A stretch of DNA of 64,000 nucleotides from Pocillopora verrucosa (GCF_036669915.1 NC_089313.1:12480292-12544291); one strand, 5' to 3'. Counted from the stretch's first letter, positions 25,601-35,164 are shown. Notes: generated by a model from the letters alone, not told the origin. Program-made: numbers and translations.

Positions 25601-25769
25601 AAAGGGTGAAATAATCATCTTTGACATTCGATTGCCTTTTGTACCCTGTTCTCCTACCTTCTTTCCTGCCCAGTGTGATCTGCTCTTTATCAATAAGGAC
25701 GGGAGGTTTGCTGTCATGGGTGAAAATAACTTGTGCCCAATGGCGACCTTCTTCAAATTTCGACGCCAT
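13682..25769 (-). CDS. CHFR: CHFR, E3 ubiquitin-protein ligase of the mitotic stress checkpoint
   Basis: Minus-strand exons: 25769-25658 (ATG), 24941-24845, 24728-24683, 22349-22286, 21989-21903, 21806-21730, 21358-21224, 20781-20759, 20459-20384, 19482-19398, 19221-19157, 18519-18389, 17059-16975, 16581-16447, 16053-15970, 15765-15699, about 15112-15026, 14590-14474, 13905-13830, 13721-13682 (stop). About 562 codons (human CHFR 664). Order of domains: FHA (exons 1-4, with DCDISFP and KFVSGHHCTI), an acidic linker, RING (LLCSICQ ... LQPCIHSFCAACY ... ECPTC), a short acidic stretch, a cysteine-rich region (LCQCCLHPMP, CHLLWGCHGIGCLGC, VLCYRCALRNF), and a C-terminal PAR-binding zinc finger (DCYWGKHC ... 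HASRFNHIC). In known CHFR this ligase delays mitotic entry under stress and binds poly(ADP-ribose). Junctions 17059-16975/16581 and 15699/15112 are each one base out of frame; all others fit. One intron uses a GC donor (after 14474). Confidence 0.92.
14811..14840. repeat. G-rich run
   Basis: A run of about fourteen G residues is followed by aaggagggaggggg. It lies in a CHFR intron. It is low-complexity and could fold as a G-quadruplex; its length is also likely to be unreliable in an assembly. Confidence 0.8.
15144..15307. mobile_element. Short inverted-repeat element (CCTTTTCACTC type) in CHFR intron
   Basis: The left end, ccttttcactcac, mirrors the right end, ggagtgaaagg, about 164 bp apart. 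There is no coding capacity. It resembles the other MITE-like elements of this locus but lacks an intact TTAA on the left. Confidence 0.55.
16087..16291. mobile_element. TTAA-associated MITE, family 1 (degraded)
   Basis: Colinear with the better copy at 23942-24145: it shares 'gatcatgaaaataaag', 'caaaatctccttgccag' and the right end 'ggagcagaggg' followed by TTAA. It lies in a CHFR intron and has no open frame. Confidence 0.65.
18576..18780. mobile_element. TTAA-associated MITE, family 1 (inverted copy)
   Basis: It begins ccctttacaccctaacatc, the reverse complement of the right end of the copy at 23942-24145, and ends with tcaaaggg followed by TTAA. About 205 bp, no coding capacity, in a CHFR intron. 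Confidence 0.75.
18945..19141. mobile_element. TTAA-associated MITE, family 2 (degraded)
   Basis: The left end, cctttcactcccgag, and a right end followed by TTAA (19142-19145) match the general form of the 62178-62388 element. About 197 bp, no coding capacity, in a CHFR intron. Confidence 0.5.
20880..21045 (+). repeat. Dispersed repeat fragment
   Basis: The motif 'ttatcaactcagtttataat...taccctgttac' recurs in inverted orientation near 37920-37995 ('gtaacagagtaattttgtattatcaactgagttgat'). It looks like a fragment of a dispersed repeat; I cannot assign a class. Confidence 0.5.
21600..21712. repeat. AAT-rich microsatellite
   Basis: Imperfect (AAT)n and related A/T triplets occupy this stretch of a CHFR intron. 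Confidence 0.9.
22735..23035 (+). mobile_element. Non-LTR retrotransposon 3' fragment
   Basis: The plus strand encodes a decayed peptide of the form FSVYTPKIWNTLPLDL...SSTALSLKITLKTFLL, the pattern typical of the carboxyl end of LINE reverse-transcriptase proteins (AP.LWN.LP.....SSSL..FK..LK..L). It is followed by a 'gtaaagcatct...tatacaaatgaa' tail and ATT repeats, like a LINE 3' end. It has stops and is only the extreme 3' part. It lies in CHFR intron 3, antisense to the gene. Confidence 0.7.
23131..23600 (+). mobile_element. Second non-LTR retrotransposon 3' fragment
   Basis: It encodes YQGLKIWNSLPVSVTCLSN followed by a lysine-containing helix, again the usual LINE reverse-transcriptase C-terminal pattern but of a different lineage from the fragment just upstream. 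A preceding frame (from about 23131) ends TRYVVQI at a stop and must shift phase to join. It is a fossil in the same CHFR intron. Confidence 0.65.
23942..24145. mobile_element. TTAA-flanked MITE, family 1 (best copy)
   Basis: A 204-bp element is bounded by TTAA on both sides (23938-23941 and 24146-24149), with ends CCCTTTAACCCC and, inverted, CCCTTTACACCC. TTAA target duplications and CCCTTT-like ends are hallmarks of piggyBac-type transposons (known family property), so this is probably a non-autonomous piggyBac derivative. No open frame. Related copies lie at 16087, 18576, 26251 and 26711. Confidence 0.8.
24281..24590 (+). mobile_element. tRNA-derived SINE
   Basis: The head has RNA polymerase III promoter boxes: box A-like gtggcctcatggttagtc near 24289 and box B ggttcgagccctggc near 24332. 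The body (gcaagacactttactctcac ... gtgtacaaatgggtacc) resembles a conserved central domain found in SINEs of several invertebrates, and the tail is T/A-rich. It is inserted in CHFR intron 3 in opposite orientation to the gene. The central-domain assignment is from memory of sequence style. Confidence 0.75.
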
Positions 25770-25855
25770 CTTGTGTGAAAGTGTGAACGTGTGAACTAGG
25801 TTCGAGGCCGTGTCACGCTTTCTTTGAGAGTAATCTGGGACCGATCAAGAACAAC
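25770..25855. promoter_or_regulatory. Bidirectional promoter between CHFR and MRPL15
   Basis: Only 86 bp separate the divergent start codons of CHFR (25769, minus) and MRPL15 (25856, plus). Both first codons lie in ATGGCG contexts (aacatggcggcc on plus, aagatggcgtcg on minus) of the type seen at YY1-associated animal housekeeping promoters. The spacer has no TATA box. Shared regulation is inference from spacing. Confidence 0.75.
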
Positions 25856-27469
25856 ATGGCGGCCAACATGGCGATTTGTCACATTAAGAAGAATCTAACG
25901 GCATTGAGGCAATATCCTCGCGTAGCTTTGAACAACATAAGAGATTTACCTGAAGCATTCAAAGCGGTAGGTATTTTTCTATAGCTGAAAATAGAATCTT
26001 TTAGAATACTGTAGTATTACAAAATGATCAGACACGACATACTAGCCCACATGTCCGTCCTGGGTGAAATAAAAAGCACTTGCCGCTTCAAGAGTAGTAT
26101 AGTACATATCATGGTTGTGTCAGGTGATGTACAATATTCGTGTAGCACCTCTGCGCAGCTTGCACCCTTAGGCAAAATTTTCAAGACCTCTGTCAGAATG
26201 CTCTCTACATGGACTTCTCATGCAGCCACAAAATATCCAATTTTAATTAACCCCTTAATCCCAAAGAGTGACTAGCATCACAAACTAAGGTCACGAGAAA
26301 AAGAGAAACGATCACCAACTAAAGAAGCTCTTGATTGTTGAAAAATTTTCCTCGACAGCGCCATTGGAAATATACGGAGAACACTATAAGAATTTGTATA
26401 TTGAACTTAGGATGCATTACTAATTTCTCCTTTCTTGTACATGCAACATATTCAATCAAACAGCAACACCGTAAAGGACGTGGTAGAGGATCTGGACGTG
26501 GAAAGACTTCTGGACGTGGCCACAAAGGACAGGGTCAACGAAATACAAAACCTAGGCTTGGATTTGAAGGAGGCCAAACACCTCTTTATCTTCGTGTCCC
26601 AAAGCATGGCTTCAAAAACATGTACGTGTAAACATATATATATTTCCAAAATAGAGGTTAAATGATTTTTGGGAATTGCAGTGAAAAATTTTTTTGCTTA
26701 TTAAGCTTTTGACCCCCTAAGAGTGACTAGCATCTACTTTCTACAGTACATACAACATCACCCCTGAATTAAACAGAAAGGTCCTGAGAATAAAGGAAAT
26801 CATCAACAACTAAAAATGTTCTTAATAGCTAAACAAATTCTCCTTGTCAGCACCTTAGGAAATGTATAGGGAACAGTATTGAGAATATGCATACTGATGT
26901 TAGGGTGTATAGGGCTACAGAATTTGGTGATCTTCTACACAAAATGTCAGCAAGCAGAATTATTACTTACTTCATCTCTTCAGTTCTCCTTTTAAGTATT
27001 TTTTATCCATATGTAACTTCCAAACAGCTGTGATATGGGTAGATGAGGTAGCAAGAATTTCATAGAAAACCCTTCTTCTGATAATAGTGAATGATATAAT
27101 TGAAAATCTAGCATTGTATAACATCAGATCTTTGAAAGATAGGCACAAAGAACATGTCATAAATTAACTCTTTAACTCAGTCATATCTAATACTGTGTGC
27201 CTAAACTCCATCATCTGCTACTACCCAAGAACATTCAATTTCATAGGTAGATACAGCTTAGAAACCAGAATAATTTTATGTTACCAAAAAAGTGCACTAA
27301 TTGTTTCACAAGCACATTTATTCCATCCATGTCCAATTGCTACAATGTTTATACAAAGTTTTTTATATTCATTTTATACTCATGGAATTTTTATGTTATA
27401 ACTTGAACTTTTTATAAATTTCATGCAATTCAGTCTTAAGAAGATGCAAATTTTGAATATTTTGATACA

Positions 27470-27506
<37 letters not shown>

Positions 27507-28902
27507 GACCAATCTATCAATCTGTCTATATAAAGGTATATATCTATAAGTATTTATCTGTCTAGTATCTATATATCTCTTGATTACCAAAATGTTATTT
27601 ACATCAAATCACAAGTGATATGTGGAAAAATGACTTCACTGTATGCTTTGATATCATACTTTAAAAGAGGGAGAATTTGTAATATTTCATTTATTTAATA
27701 TCTATCTGTTAACCCTTTAACTCCCAGAAGTGATTAACCTGTAGCTTCTCCCTACAATATCTATACATTATTTAGCAAACAGCTGATGAGAATACTCAAA
27801 CTTATGAGTTTAAGTTGTTATCTTGATCTAGCACCAAATTCTCATGACTATTAACAACGAAATGTGCAGCAGCTAGTGGGGGGAATTAGATATTTGAAAT
27901 TAAAGTTAATTTATTGTCTTTGTCCTATTTTGACTTTCAGATACAAAATGCATTATAGACCTCTGAACTTAAACCGCCTTCAGTTCTTCATAGACAGTGG
28001 CCGTCTAAACCCCAATGCACCCATTACCATGTATCATCTTTGGAGATCAGGAGTTACTGGAGGAAGAATAAAGGATGGGGTTGTATTGCTTGGGAGGGGT
28101 AAGTAGTTCAGCTGCTCTACTTTTATGAAAATGATGCTTTTTTGATTGCAGCAGGATTAATAGAATTTTCTTTAGACAAGTGATGCCTTCCTCTTTCCTA
28201 TCTCAAGAATCTATTTCAATCTCCAAGAATTATAATTGGTACGTTTTTGACCAGGGCCGAGTTGTTCAAAGCTGGGTTAAGATAACTTGGGGTTAGAGTG
28301 AAATTTGATTTCAGATCTGAAAGCTTGAAGAGCAAATTCAGTTTATTTCTTTTTGACTACAATTTGATAATTGAATGCTCTAAAAACAATGGGTAAAATT
28401 ATTCCAAAACGGCTTTTGAACAGAAATATAGAAACCTGGATTAAAATTTAACCCTGGGTTATCACTAATCAGCCTTTGAACAACTTGGCCCAGAGCTTAA
28501 AGTGCCATTAAGTGAGAGCTAGTAAGATATTTGAATGCTGCAAAGGAAATGCAAGGAAATAAAAGTACTTTTTGACACATAACTTGTTTTTATCTGGCAG
28601 GGTACAACTTGGTTCCAAGCTAAAGTTGATATCGAGGTTAGCAAAGCATCAAAAAACTGCTATAAAAGCCATTGAACGACAGGGTGGAAAAATTACATGT
28701 GCTTATTACAACAAACTGGGCCTTCGTTTTTGTTACTTAAACCAGAAAAGTTTGAAGGGAAAGGATTCCAAGAAGAGCTCGTCCTAATACAAAGTTAATG
28801 GAATATTACACAAGTGTTGAGAACAGAGGATACCTGGTGGATCCTGATGAACTTGAAAAGGCCAGGCAACTTACTTACAAACTTGAAAATGAAGTGGATT
28901 AA
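25856..28902 (+). CDS. MRPL15: MRPL15, mitochondrial large-subunit ribosomal protein uL15m
   Basis: Exons: 25856-25966 (ATG, basic leader compatible with mitochondrial import), 26464-26621, 27941-28098, 28601-28902 (stop). The product is about 242 residues (human 296). Signature segments are [20 protein letters not shown] in exon 2, [20 protein letters not shown] in exon 3, AKVDIEV and [12 protein letters not shown] in exon 4, and [14 protein letters not shown] near the C-terminus, all matching the L15 family in order. It is a structural protein of the mitochondrial 39S subunit. Exons 1 to 3 read without a break until the end of exon 3, where the run gaggggtaag leaves one G too many. In exon 4 three more single-base shifts are needed, at A6 (about 28652), T5 (about 28727) and GG (about 28763); two are gains and two are losses, so the sum is zero. 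Either local sequencing indels or a decaying gene; I favour the former. Confidence 0.9.
26251..26415. mobile_element. TTAA-associated MITE, family 1 (degraded, MRPL15 intron 1)
   Basis: It begins after TTAA with ccccttaatcccaaagagtg and is colinear with 23942-24145 (shared gagtgactagcat, gatcaccaacta). The right end is eroded just before the exon 2 acceptor at 26463. Confidence 0.65.
26711..26915. mobile_element. TTAA-associated MITE, family 1 (MRPL15 intron 2)
   Basis: Colinear with 23942-24145 over its length (gagtgactagcat, aaattctccttgtcagcacc, gcatactgatgttagggtg). The terminal TTAA sites are mutated. Confidence 0.75.
27473..27508. repeat. (CTAT)n microsatellite
   Basis: About nine uninterrupted ctat units, followed by imperfect related tetramers, in MRPL15 intron 2. 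Confidence 0.95.
27713..27905. mobile_element. TTAA-associated MITE, family 2 (MRPL15 intron 2)
   Basis: After TTAA it begins ccctttaactcccagaagtg and continues colinearly with the complete copy at 62178-62388 (gagaatactcaaacttat, then ttctcatgactattaac against ttcttgtaattaattc). The right end is eroded about 35 bp before exon 3. Confidence 0.7.
28254..28491. mobile_element. Inverted-repeat MITE with GGGCC ends (MRPL15 intron 3)
   Basis: A 238-bp element: the left end gggccgagttgttcaaagc pairs with the right end, whose reverse complement is gggccaagttgttcaaagg, about 18 bp with one internal mismatch. Inside the ends 'gggttaagataac' and 'aaccctgggttatc' also mirror each other. No open frame. 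It is a different family from the TTAA elements. Confidence 0.8.
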
Positions 28903-29547
28903 TGCAGAATGGACTTACTTGTAGTGGGGCATTAATAGGGTCTGTAAATGACGTTTTACAATATCAAATAATATGTGAACACTAGTTACATGTAAATAAT
29001 AAATACGTTCTCTAACACATATCCCATATGGCCTGTAGGAGCTTTACAGGCAAAATTTGATATTGACTTCCTTCTCTGTCACTGTGTGGAATTTTCAAAT
29101 ACAGATCAGGGAGGCATTAGCATTTGCGTGATACGTACTTTTTGATTGAGAGCTGTGAACCAAAAGCAAATATCGTAAGCTACCAATGTTCAAAGTTATT
29201 CACATAACTAGTGGAAGGTATGCAGGAAAACACAAGTGACTTAGTTTTAGTTTGTATCTGATTGGTTGAGATTGTGGCACAGGTACTCTAGAGCAATTTT
29301 TGAGAAAAGTGGGGAAAAAACCATTGTACTCCTGTCAATTACTTTGGACACACACTTGAAAATTGCTCTAAGATCTGATGAAAGAACACTACCTGGATGT
29401 ATGACAGTGTTGTTTGAAGCTTTTGTACTCCTTGTGGATAAAGTGCCACAGACTCTCTTTTATTTTTTCCTCTGTTTCATTTCTACTGCATTTCTTCACT
29501 GGTCTCGTACTTTGATTCATCTCAGTGGCCTTAATCTTTCCTCTTTC
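28903..29547. other. Spacer between MRPL15 and the TRIM-NHL cluster
   Basis: Contains an aataaat signal near 28999 that could serve MRPL15 polyadenylation. A plus-strand frame at 29266-29655 runs into the duplicated block that starts at 29548 and shows no domain. No gene is seen. Confidence 0.5.
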
Positions 29548-30960
29548 CTTATTATTTGGGAACATGTAAGAGCAGGCATGAGGCACAAGACAAGGGTAAT
29601 CAAATCTAGGCTGATTGGCCATGGGCATCTCTCCTCCCCCCTTATTTTCTTTTAAAAGAAAAGGACTTCAATGTGATTTGAATTTTCAGGACCATATTTT
29701 TAGAAAACTCTCAGGGGGTAAGAGTTAAGGTCACAATGTGGAACCAGAAGTTTATCACCATGTTTTTTTGTTCTGGATTTGAAACTGACCAAGTAACAAA
29801 TCAAAGAGTTTGTGTATCCCTTACAATTGGAATGGCATAAATGTATGATGTCATTTCATTTCCTTTGGTTCACAACCTGATGATCAACAGGATGATGTGT
29901 TTAACTCTGTTTTTAATTGTATTCTACTGTCCTTCTAAACTAATATTAAATCAAACAGAAAATCAGCATTTTTGTTCTTCATGGTTTTAATTTGTTAGAA
30001 TACATTTGTTGGTTATGTCTGGACATTTTACTTCTCAGATTGTTACAATCTTGAATACTCTAACCTCTGTAACCTGTTCCAGGTTTTCACTTTGGAAACA
30101 GGTGAGCAAGAACTACTTCATTTTTTATTCTGTACTGCTATCATGTTTGCCACGCATCCTATTTGTCACACCCTCAGTTATCTTAATGAAAGCATGGAGC
30201 AGGCTATGATCTCTGCAGCTTCTTTACTTAACTATTGTACATGCTATAATGTTACTTATTATCCAACTGCACAAAGAAAGTAAAAATAATGTGCAAATAA
30301 AGCACAAATACCCTGTAATGTATGGTTATTTGGACTGTTTTTATTTTGTACTGTAAAAATACTTGTTTTAACCAGTCAGCTGTGTGCACCATGCATCTCT
30401 ATCCGCTTTGCTTTTCTCACCTTCTGAGAAATGAACAGAAAGACTTGACAAAAAAAAGCAGTTGGATAGTAAATAACTTATTAGATGTTTTGGTGTGTAG
30501 TATTGCTGAGTATTTTTATGAGTTGTGTAATATTTTGATGAGCCCGTAAGGCAAATCAAAATACAATGATCGAGTAAAAATACTCAGTGATATCACATAC
30601 CAAAACATCTCATTAGATACTCAATTGTTCATTCTAAATCCTTAAGCAGCCCCTTTTTTTCTCCACCTACTGTATAACTCTAAACTTTATACTTTACCTA
30701 TGTAGAGGCTGTCAGTCACAACATTATTCAATTATAACAAATATGCATCTTCTTGTAAAGATTTTTCACAAAAAGATTTAGGAAATGGAGCAAAAATAAT
30801 CTAAAAATAATAATATACAAGCAACAGCTGATTTCAGTCAAGAACAACTATCATCAGCAAAACCCTTCTGAGGGTAGCTGCAAAAGTTTCTTGAAGATTA
30901 ATTAACAATTACCTGATCTGAATCAAAATCATCAAGGTAAGTAAATTGATTGATGTTAGG
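29548..30960. repeat. Duplicated 3' flank of TRIM-NHL copy 1
   Basis: Colinear with about 33823-35140, the corresponding flank of TRIM-NHL copy 2. Shared strings include 'gtaagagcaggcatga', 'gaccatatttttagaaaactc', 'ttgaatactctaacctctgt' and 'gcaacagctgatttcagt'. Together with the TRIM copies this makes a tandem unit of about 4.3 kb present twice. Frames inside it (30006-30209, 34257-34535) are partly conserved but have no known domain. Confidence 0.85.
30478..30620. repeat. Foldback (hairpin) element, copy 1
   Basis: Left arm 'gatgttttggtgtgtagtat ... gctgagtatttttat' is mirrored by right arm 'gagtaaaaatactcagtgat ... cataccaaaacatc', with a short centre containing gatgagcccgtaaggc. The arms are about 45 bp each with few mismatches, giving a strong potential hairpin. 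No coding capacity. A second copy sits at 34623-34795. Confidence 0.85.
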
Positions 30961-30995
30961 CTACAGCAGGAAGGGGGGAGGGAGAAATGTCAAAT

Positions 30996-33266
30996 CTACT
31001 CATAGATATGAACACAATGGTGCAGGACATCTGACACGACTATCCTTCCATTGCTCAGAACAGCCATGGAGACTGGATTACCCAAGAATCCAATACCCTC
31101 TCCTTTTATCTCAAACTTGGTCAGAAACTTTCCATTCAGAGTATCAAGAAGTTGAACTCTGTGATTCAATTTGTCACAGATCATCAATTGTTGTGCCTTG
31201 TCAACTGATAAGCAACATGGGTCATTGAACTGCTTGTTTCCCACCCCTTTACTACCATAACTGTTCAGTAACTTCCCTTCCCTATCAAACGTTTTGATAC
31301 AATGGTCACCCCTGTCTGACACAAAAAAATGGCTCCTGTATTGAATACAGTGACTGGGAGAGGTGAGCTGACCTTCACCGATTGTACGCAAAAGTTGTCC
31401 ACCAGGAGAAAATATCTTAACTAATTTTTCATTGCAATCAGGAACAATGATGTTTCCATCACTGTCGACAGATAAGCCACAAGGCTCTGTGGGACAGATA
31501 TCAGGATTAGAGTGGCCATGAAAATGGCTCAGGTACTCACCCTCCCCAGTGAAACATTGAATTCGCTGGTTACCACTTTCTGCCACAACAATATTGCCAT
31601 TTGCATCAAAGGCTATCCCAGAAGGCATGTGAAATTCCCCATGTTTATTTCCCTCTATACCAAAAGATCTTAAGTAAGTTCCATCACTACTGAATACCTG
31701 AACCCTATGGTTACCAAATCAGACACTGCAATTTCATCTCGTCCATTTACTGCCACTCCCAATGGCTCATTAAACATTCCATCAGAGGAACCTTGTACTC
31801 CAAAAGATGAGACGGGTCTGAACTGTCTGGATTTGGCTTTAACAGTAAAGGGACTTCCATGAACATGCTCACCATTGACTTTCACTGATATTGGTTTGCA
31901 ATACCAACAATCAATACAATACATGTAACTTATCTCGTAGGTTCCATCTCTGTTATTTTGGATTCGTGTATCCAGCATTCTTGAAAAATATGAAGAGTCC
32001 TCAACATCCACAGTGACACAGTCACCCTCTTCATAACACTGCTCACCCTTCCTATTTCTCGTTGTCAGCACAAGATTTGCATCGAGCCCTCTGTAAAATT
32101 CAGACACGCCTCTTCCATTGACGCATGACAGGTGCGGTCTCGTCTTTGTGGGAAAATACTTAAAAGTACCAATGTTTTCATCGCTCAAACTATCGAGTAA
32201 TTTTTTATTAATCGCGAAATCGTACTCCAAAAAAGGTACGCTGCTCGAAATAGCTGGGTCGTTGAGTTCATCAACTTGCTCCTTTGCTCTTTGTTGTAAC
32301 TTTTGATCGATATATGGGTTGGGCCGTATGATTTCAGCATCTGGGCTCTGTTTCAAAAGCGTTTCTGCTATTTCAATCGCTGTTTCGGTGATTGTCAACT
32401 CGTTTTCGCTTATTCCAACTTCAAGACGCTGGAGCGACTCTTCCGCCCGTTTTTTTTTTTTTTCACTTTTTGGATCATCTCCTTTTTTTTCGCTTCGATG
32501 ACTGATATCATTTTATCAGCAGATTCCTGAACGCTCCTCTCTACAAAGGCAGCGTTTCCATAAATCTGAAAGACATTCTCGTCAAAATGGCTCCTTTTAC
32601 TCTTTATTTTCTGTAATCTTTCTTTCTCAGTCTCAATCAAAGACTTCAATGCTATTCTGCGTTCATTTGCAACTTCTTCCAAAAGCGACTTCGCGTGGCC
32701 GTCATGATCTATCAAGGCACAAGCGTTGCAAATGGCGGCTTTACAGATCTCACAAAAGAGTTCGAGCTCTTTTTTTTCGTGTCCAAGCTTTGGACAAAAT
32801 ATTGATCGCTTCAAACTTCACTGATATCATGATCTTTAAATTCTTTGAGGGCCAACACGCGGTGCTCTTTATTAGCTCGGATAATGTTATGGGCGGAAAC
32901 ACACTCGTCACACCAGAAGGAACAACAATAGAAACAGTATGAACTTTGAGCGCTTCTCTCCTCGCAATTTCCACATCTTACTCCTAAAGTATCACATTCT
33001 TTGATAGCCAACACATCTAGCAAGCTGCTAATACGAAAGTTCGTGGGCAACTCTTCGAAGTTTCTACTTTTTGGAACTGCACTCTCTCTTCGGCAATCTG
33101 GGCATGTGATGATATCATGACGGCCACTCGTTCCTACAATATTCTTCAAGCAACGAAGGCAGAAACTGTGCAAACAGGGGAGCTGTTTTGGATCACTCAA
33201 TGTATTCATACACACAGAACAGGATACTTCTTTGTACAGATTGTCTAGCGAGGTTTTTACATCCAT
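30996..33266 (-). pseudogene. TRIM-NHL copy 1, frameshifted at three sites
   Basis: Intronless TRIM-NHL frame from an ATG at 33266, colinear with the intact gene at 39751-42006. The RING (CSVCMNTL ... [10 protein letters not shown] ... CPDCRRE), both B-boxes, coiled coil, filamin-type domain and NHL repeats are all present. Three single-base disruptions split it: near 32815 (gtttga where the intact gene has gtttta), near 32455 in a run of 14 T on the plus strand, and near 31722 (one base missing after the codons for VSD). Domains on either side are otherwise well preserved and contain no extra stops. It could be a functional gene with assembly indels or a very young pseudogene. As a gene it would be an E3 ligase or RNA-binding TRIM-NHL protein. 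A duplicated flank ties it to copy 2. Confidence 0.8.
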
Positions 33267-33368
33267 GGTCGAAAATTCACCGATTACCTTGAAGTACAAA
33301 CAAAGCTGACACGAGGATTCTAATATAAGTTGACATGCACATAATCGATGACCTATTAAGGATTTCAT

Positions 33369-33822
33369 TACCTTTGTTTTTTTTTTTTTTTTTTTGAAGG
33401 TATGTCATGCAATGCCCCTAAATTGTGTGCTCTTTGTGTCCAGTTAACAGGTTAAGATCATTTAGGAGTGGTATATTTCACTGCCTCTGTATCTTCTCAA
33501 CTCCAATGGGAGAAAATCGCGAGAAACCAGCAACAGTCGAACATGTATTAAGCCGTCACCCGGTCACCGCACTCGGCGGGCTGACCGCTTAAGGAGGCTC
33601 CACAGGGTTTTTGCTCAATGTTAGTGCGCGCGCCAGCGTAATGTTTTTCTAGAAAAGTTTTATGTTTTCGCATTTCAAGGTCACAAAAGCCGTCAATAGG
33701 CGATGGGTAAGGTTCGCACTAACGTTTTCTGCAGTAAATATAATATAATCAAATTGATGATTTGTTTTTGCCCTTGATTTTCTTCAATTTGCTTCGGTGA
33801 AATCTCTCTTTTCTTCTTTTTC
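33369..33822. other. 5' flank of TRIM-NHL copy 1
   Basis: Shares 'ggtatgtca(t/c)gcaatg' and 'ctcaactccaa(t/c)gggagaaa' with 38590-38720, the corresponding flank of copy 2. A poly-T run follows 33375. No gene is seen. Confidence 0.6.
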
Positions 33823-34622
33823 TTTATTATTTGGGAACACGTAAGAGCAGGCATGAGACACAAGACAAGGGAAATCAAATCTAAGCTGATTGGCTATGGG
33901 CATCTCTCCTCACCCTTTATTTTCCTTTAAAAGAAAAGGACTTCAATGTGATTTGAATTTACAGGACCATATTTTTAGAAAACTCTTAGGGAGTGGAAGA
34001 TAAGGCCACAACGTGGAACCAGAAGTTTATCACCATGTTATTTTGTTCTGGTTTTGAAAATGACCAAGCAACAAATCAGAGAGTACATGTACATGTATAA
34101 TGTCATTTCATTTCCTTGGTTCACAACTTGGTGATTAACAGGATGATGTGTTTCAGTCGGTTTTCGATTGTATTCTACTGTCCTTCTAACTGATATTAAA
34201 TCAAACAAGAAAATCAGCATTTTTGTTCTTCACAGGTTTTATTTGTTAGAGTACATTTGTTGGTTTTGTGTGGACATTTAACTCCTCTGATTGTTACAAT
34301 CTTGAATACTCTAACCTCTGTAACCTGTTCCAGGTTTTCACTTTATAAACAGGGTAAACGGGAACTACTCTCTGTTTTTTATTCTGCATTGCTATCATGT
34401 CATGTTTGCCACACATACTATGAAGGCATAGAACAGGCTATGATATCTGCAGCTACTTTACTTAACTATTGTGCATACTATAATGTCACTAATTATCCAA
34501 CTGCACAAAGTAGAATACAAATAACACATGAATAGACTACAAATATCCTGCGATATTGTAGTTATTTGGACTGTTGGTTATTTTGTACTGTAAAAAACCT
34601 GTCTAACCAGTCAGCTGGGCAC

Positions 34623-34795
34623 ACTGACTTTTTGTTGTGTAGTATTACTGAGTATTTTTATGAGTTGTGCTGTATTTGATGAGCCGGTAGGGCGACTCAA
34701 AATAAAATCCACAGGTAGGGCTGGTCAAAATAAAATCAATGAGTAAAAATACTCAGCAATACTACACACCAAAATGTCTAATAAGATATATATAC
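34623..34795. repeat. Foldback (hairpin) element, copy 2
   Basis: Same design as 30478-30620, at the equivalent place in the second tandem unit: 'gtgtagtattactgagtatt' mirrored by 'aatactcagcaatactacac'. The centre holds a short duplication of 'ggtagggc...tcaaaataaaat'. Confidence 0.85.
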
Positions 34796-35164
34796 TCAAT
34801 TGTTCATTCTAAATCATTTAGCAGCCCCTTTTTTTCTCCACTTACTCTATAACTCTAAACATTATACTGTATCTATATGGGGGCTGTTAGTCACAATATA
34901 ATTCAATTATAACAAAAATGCACCCAGTTGTAAAGATTTATCATAAACAGATTTGGGAAATAAAGTAAAAGTAATCCAAAAAATAATCATATGCAAGCAA
35001 CAGCTGATTTCAGTTAAGAACAACTATCATCAGCAAAACCCTTTTGTAGGAAGCTGCAAAATTTTCTTGAAGATTAATTACCATTATCTAATGTGAATCA
35101 AAATCATCAAGGTAAGTAAATTGATTGATGTTAGGCTACAGCAGGGGAGAGGGGGATGTCAAAT

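Noticed and set aside
27473-27508. Direct CTAT repeats considered as a CRISPR-like array
   Set aside because: Uninterrupted tetranucleotide units without spacers in a eukaryotic intron: a microsatellite.
29266-29655. 129-codon plus-strand frame upstream of the TRIM cluster
   Set aside because: Part of it lies in the duplicated flank, and the corresponding part of the second unit is not kept open.
32455-32470. Loss of frame at the 14-T run taken as proof of pseudogenisation
   Set aside because: Homopolymer length is the commonest assembly error; the flanking domains are intact, so the lesion alone proves nothing.
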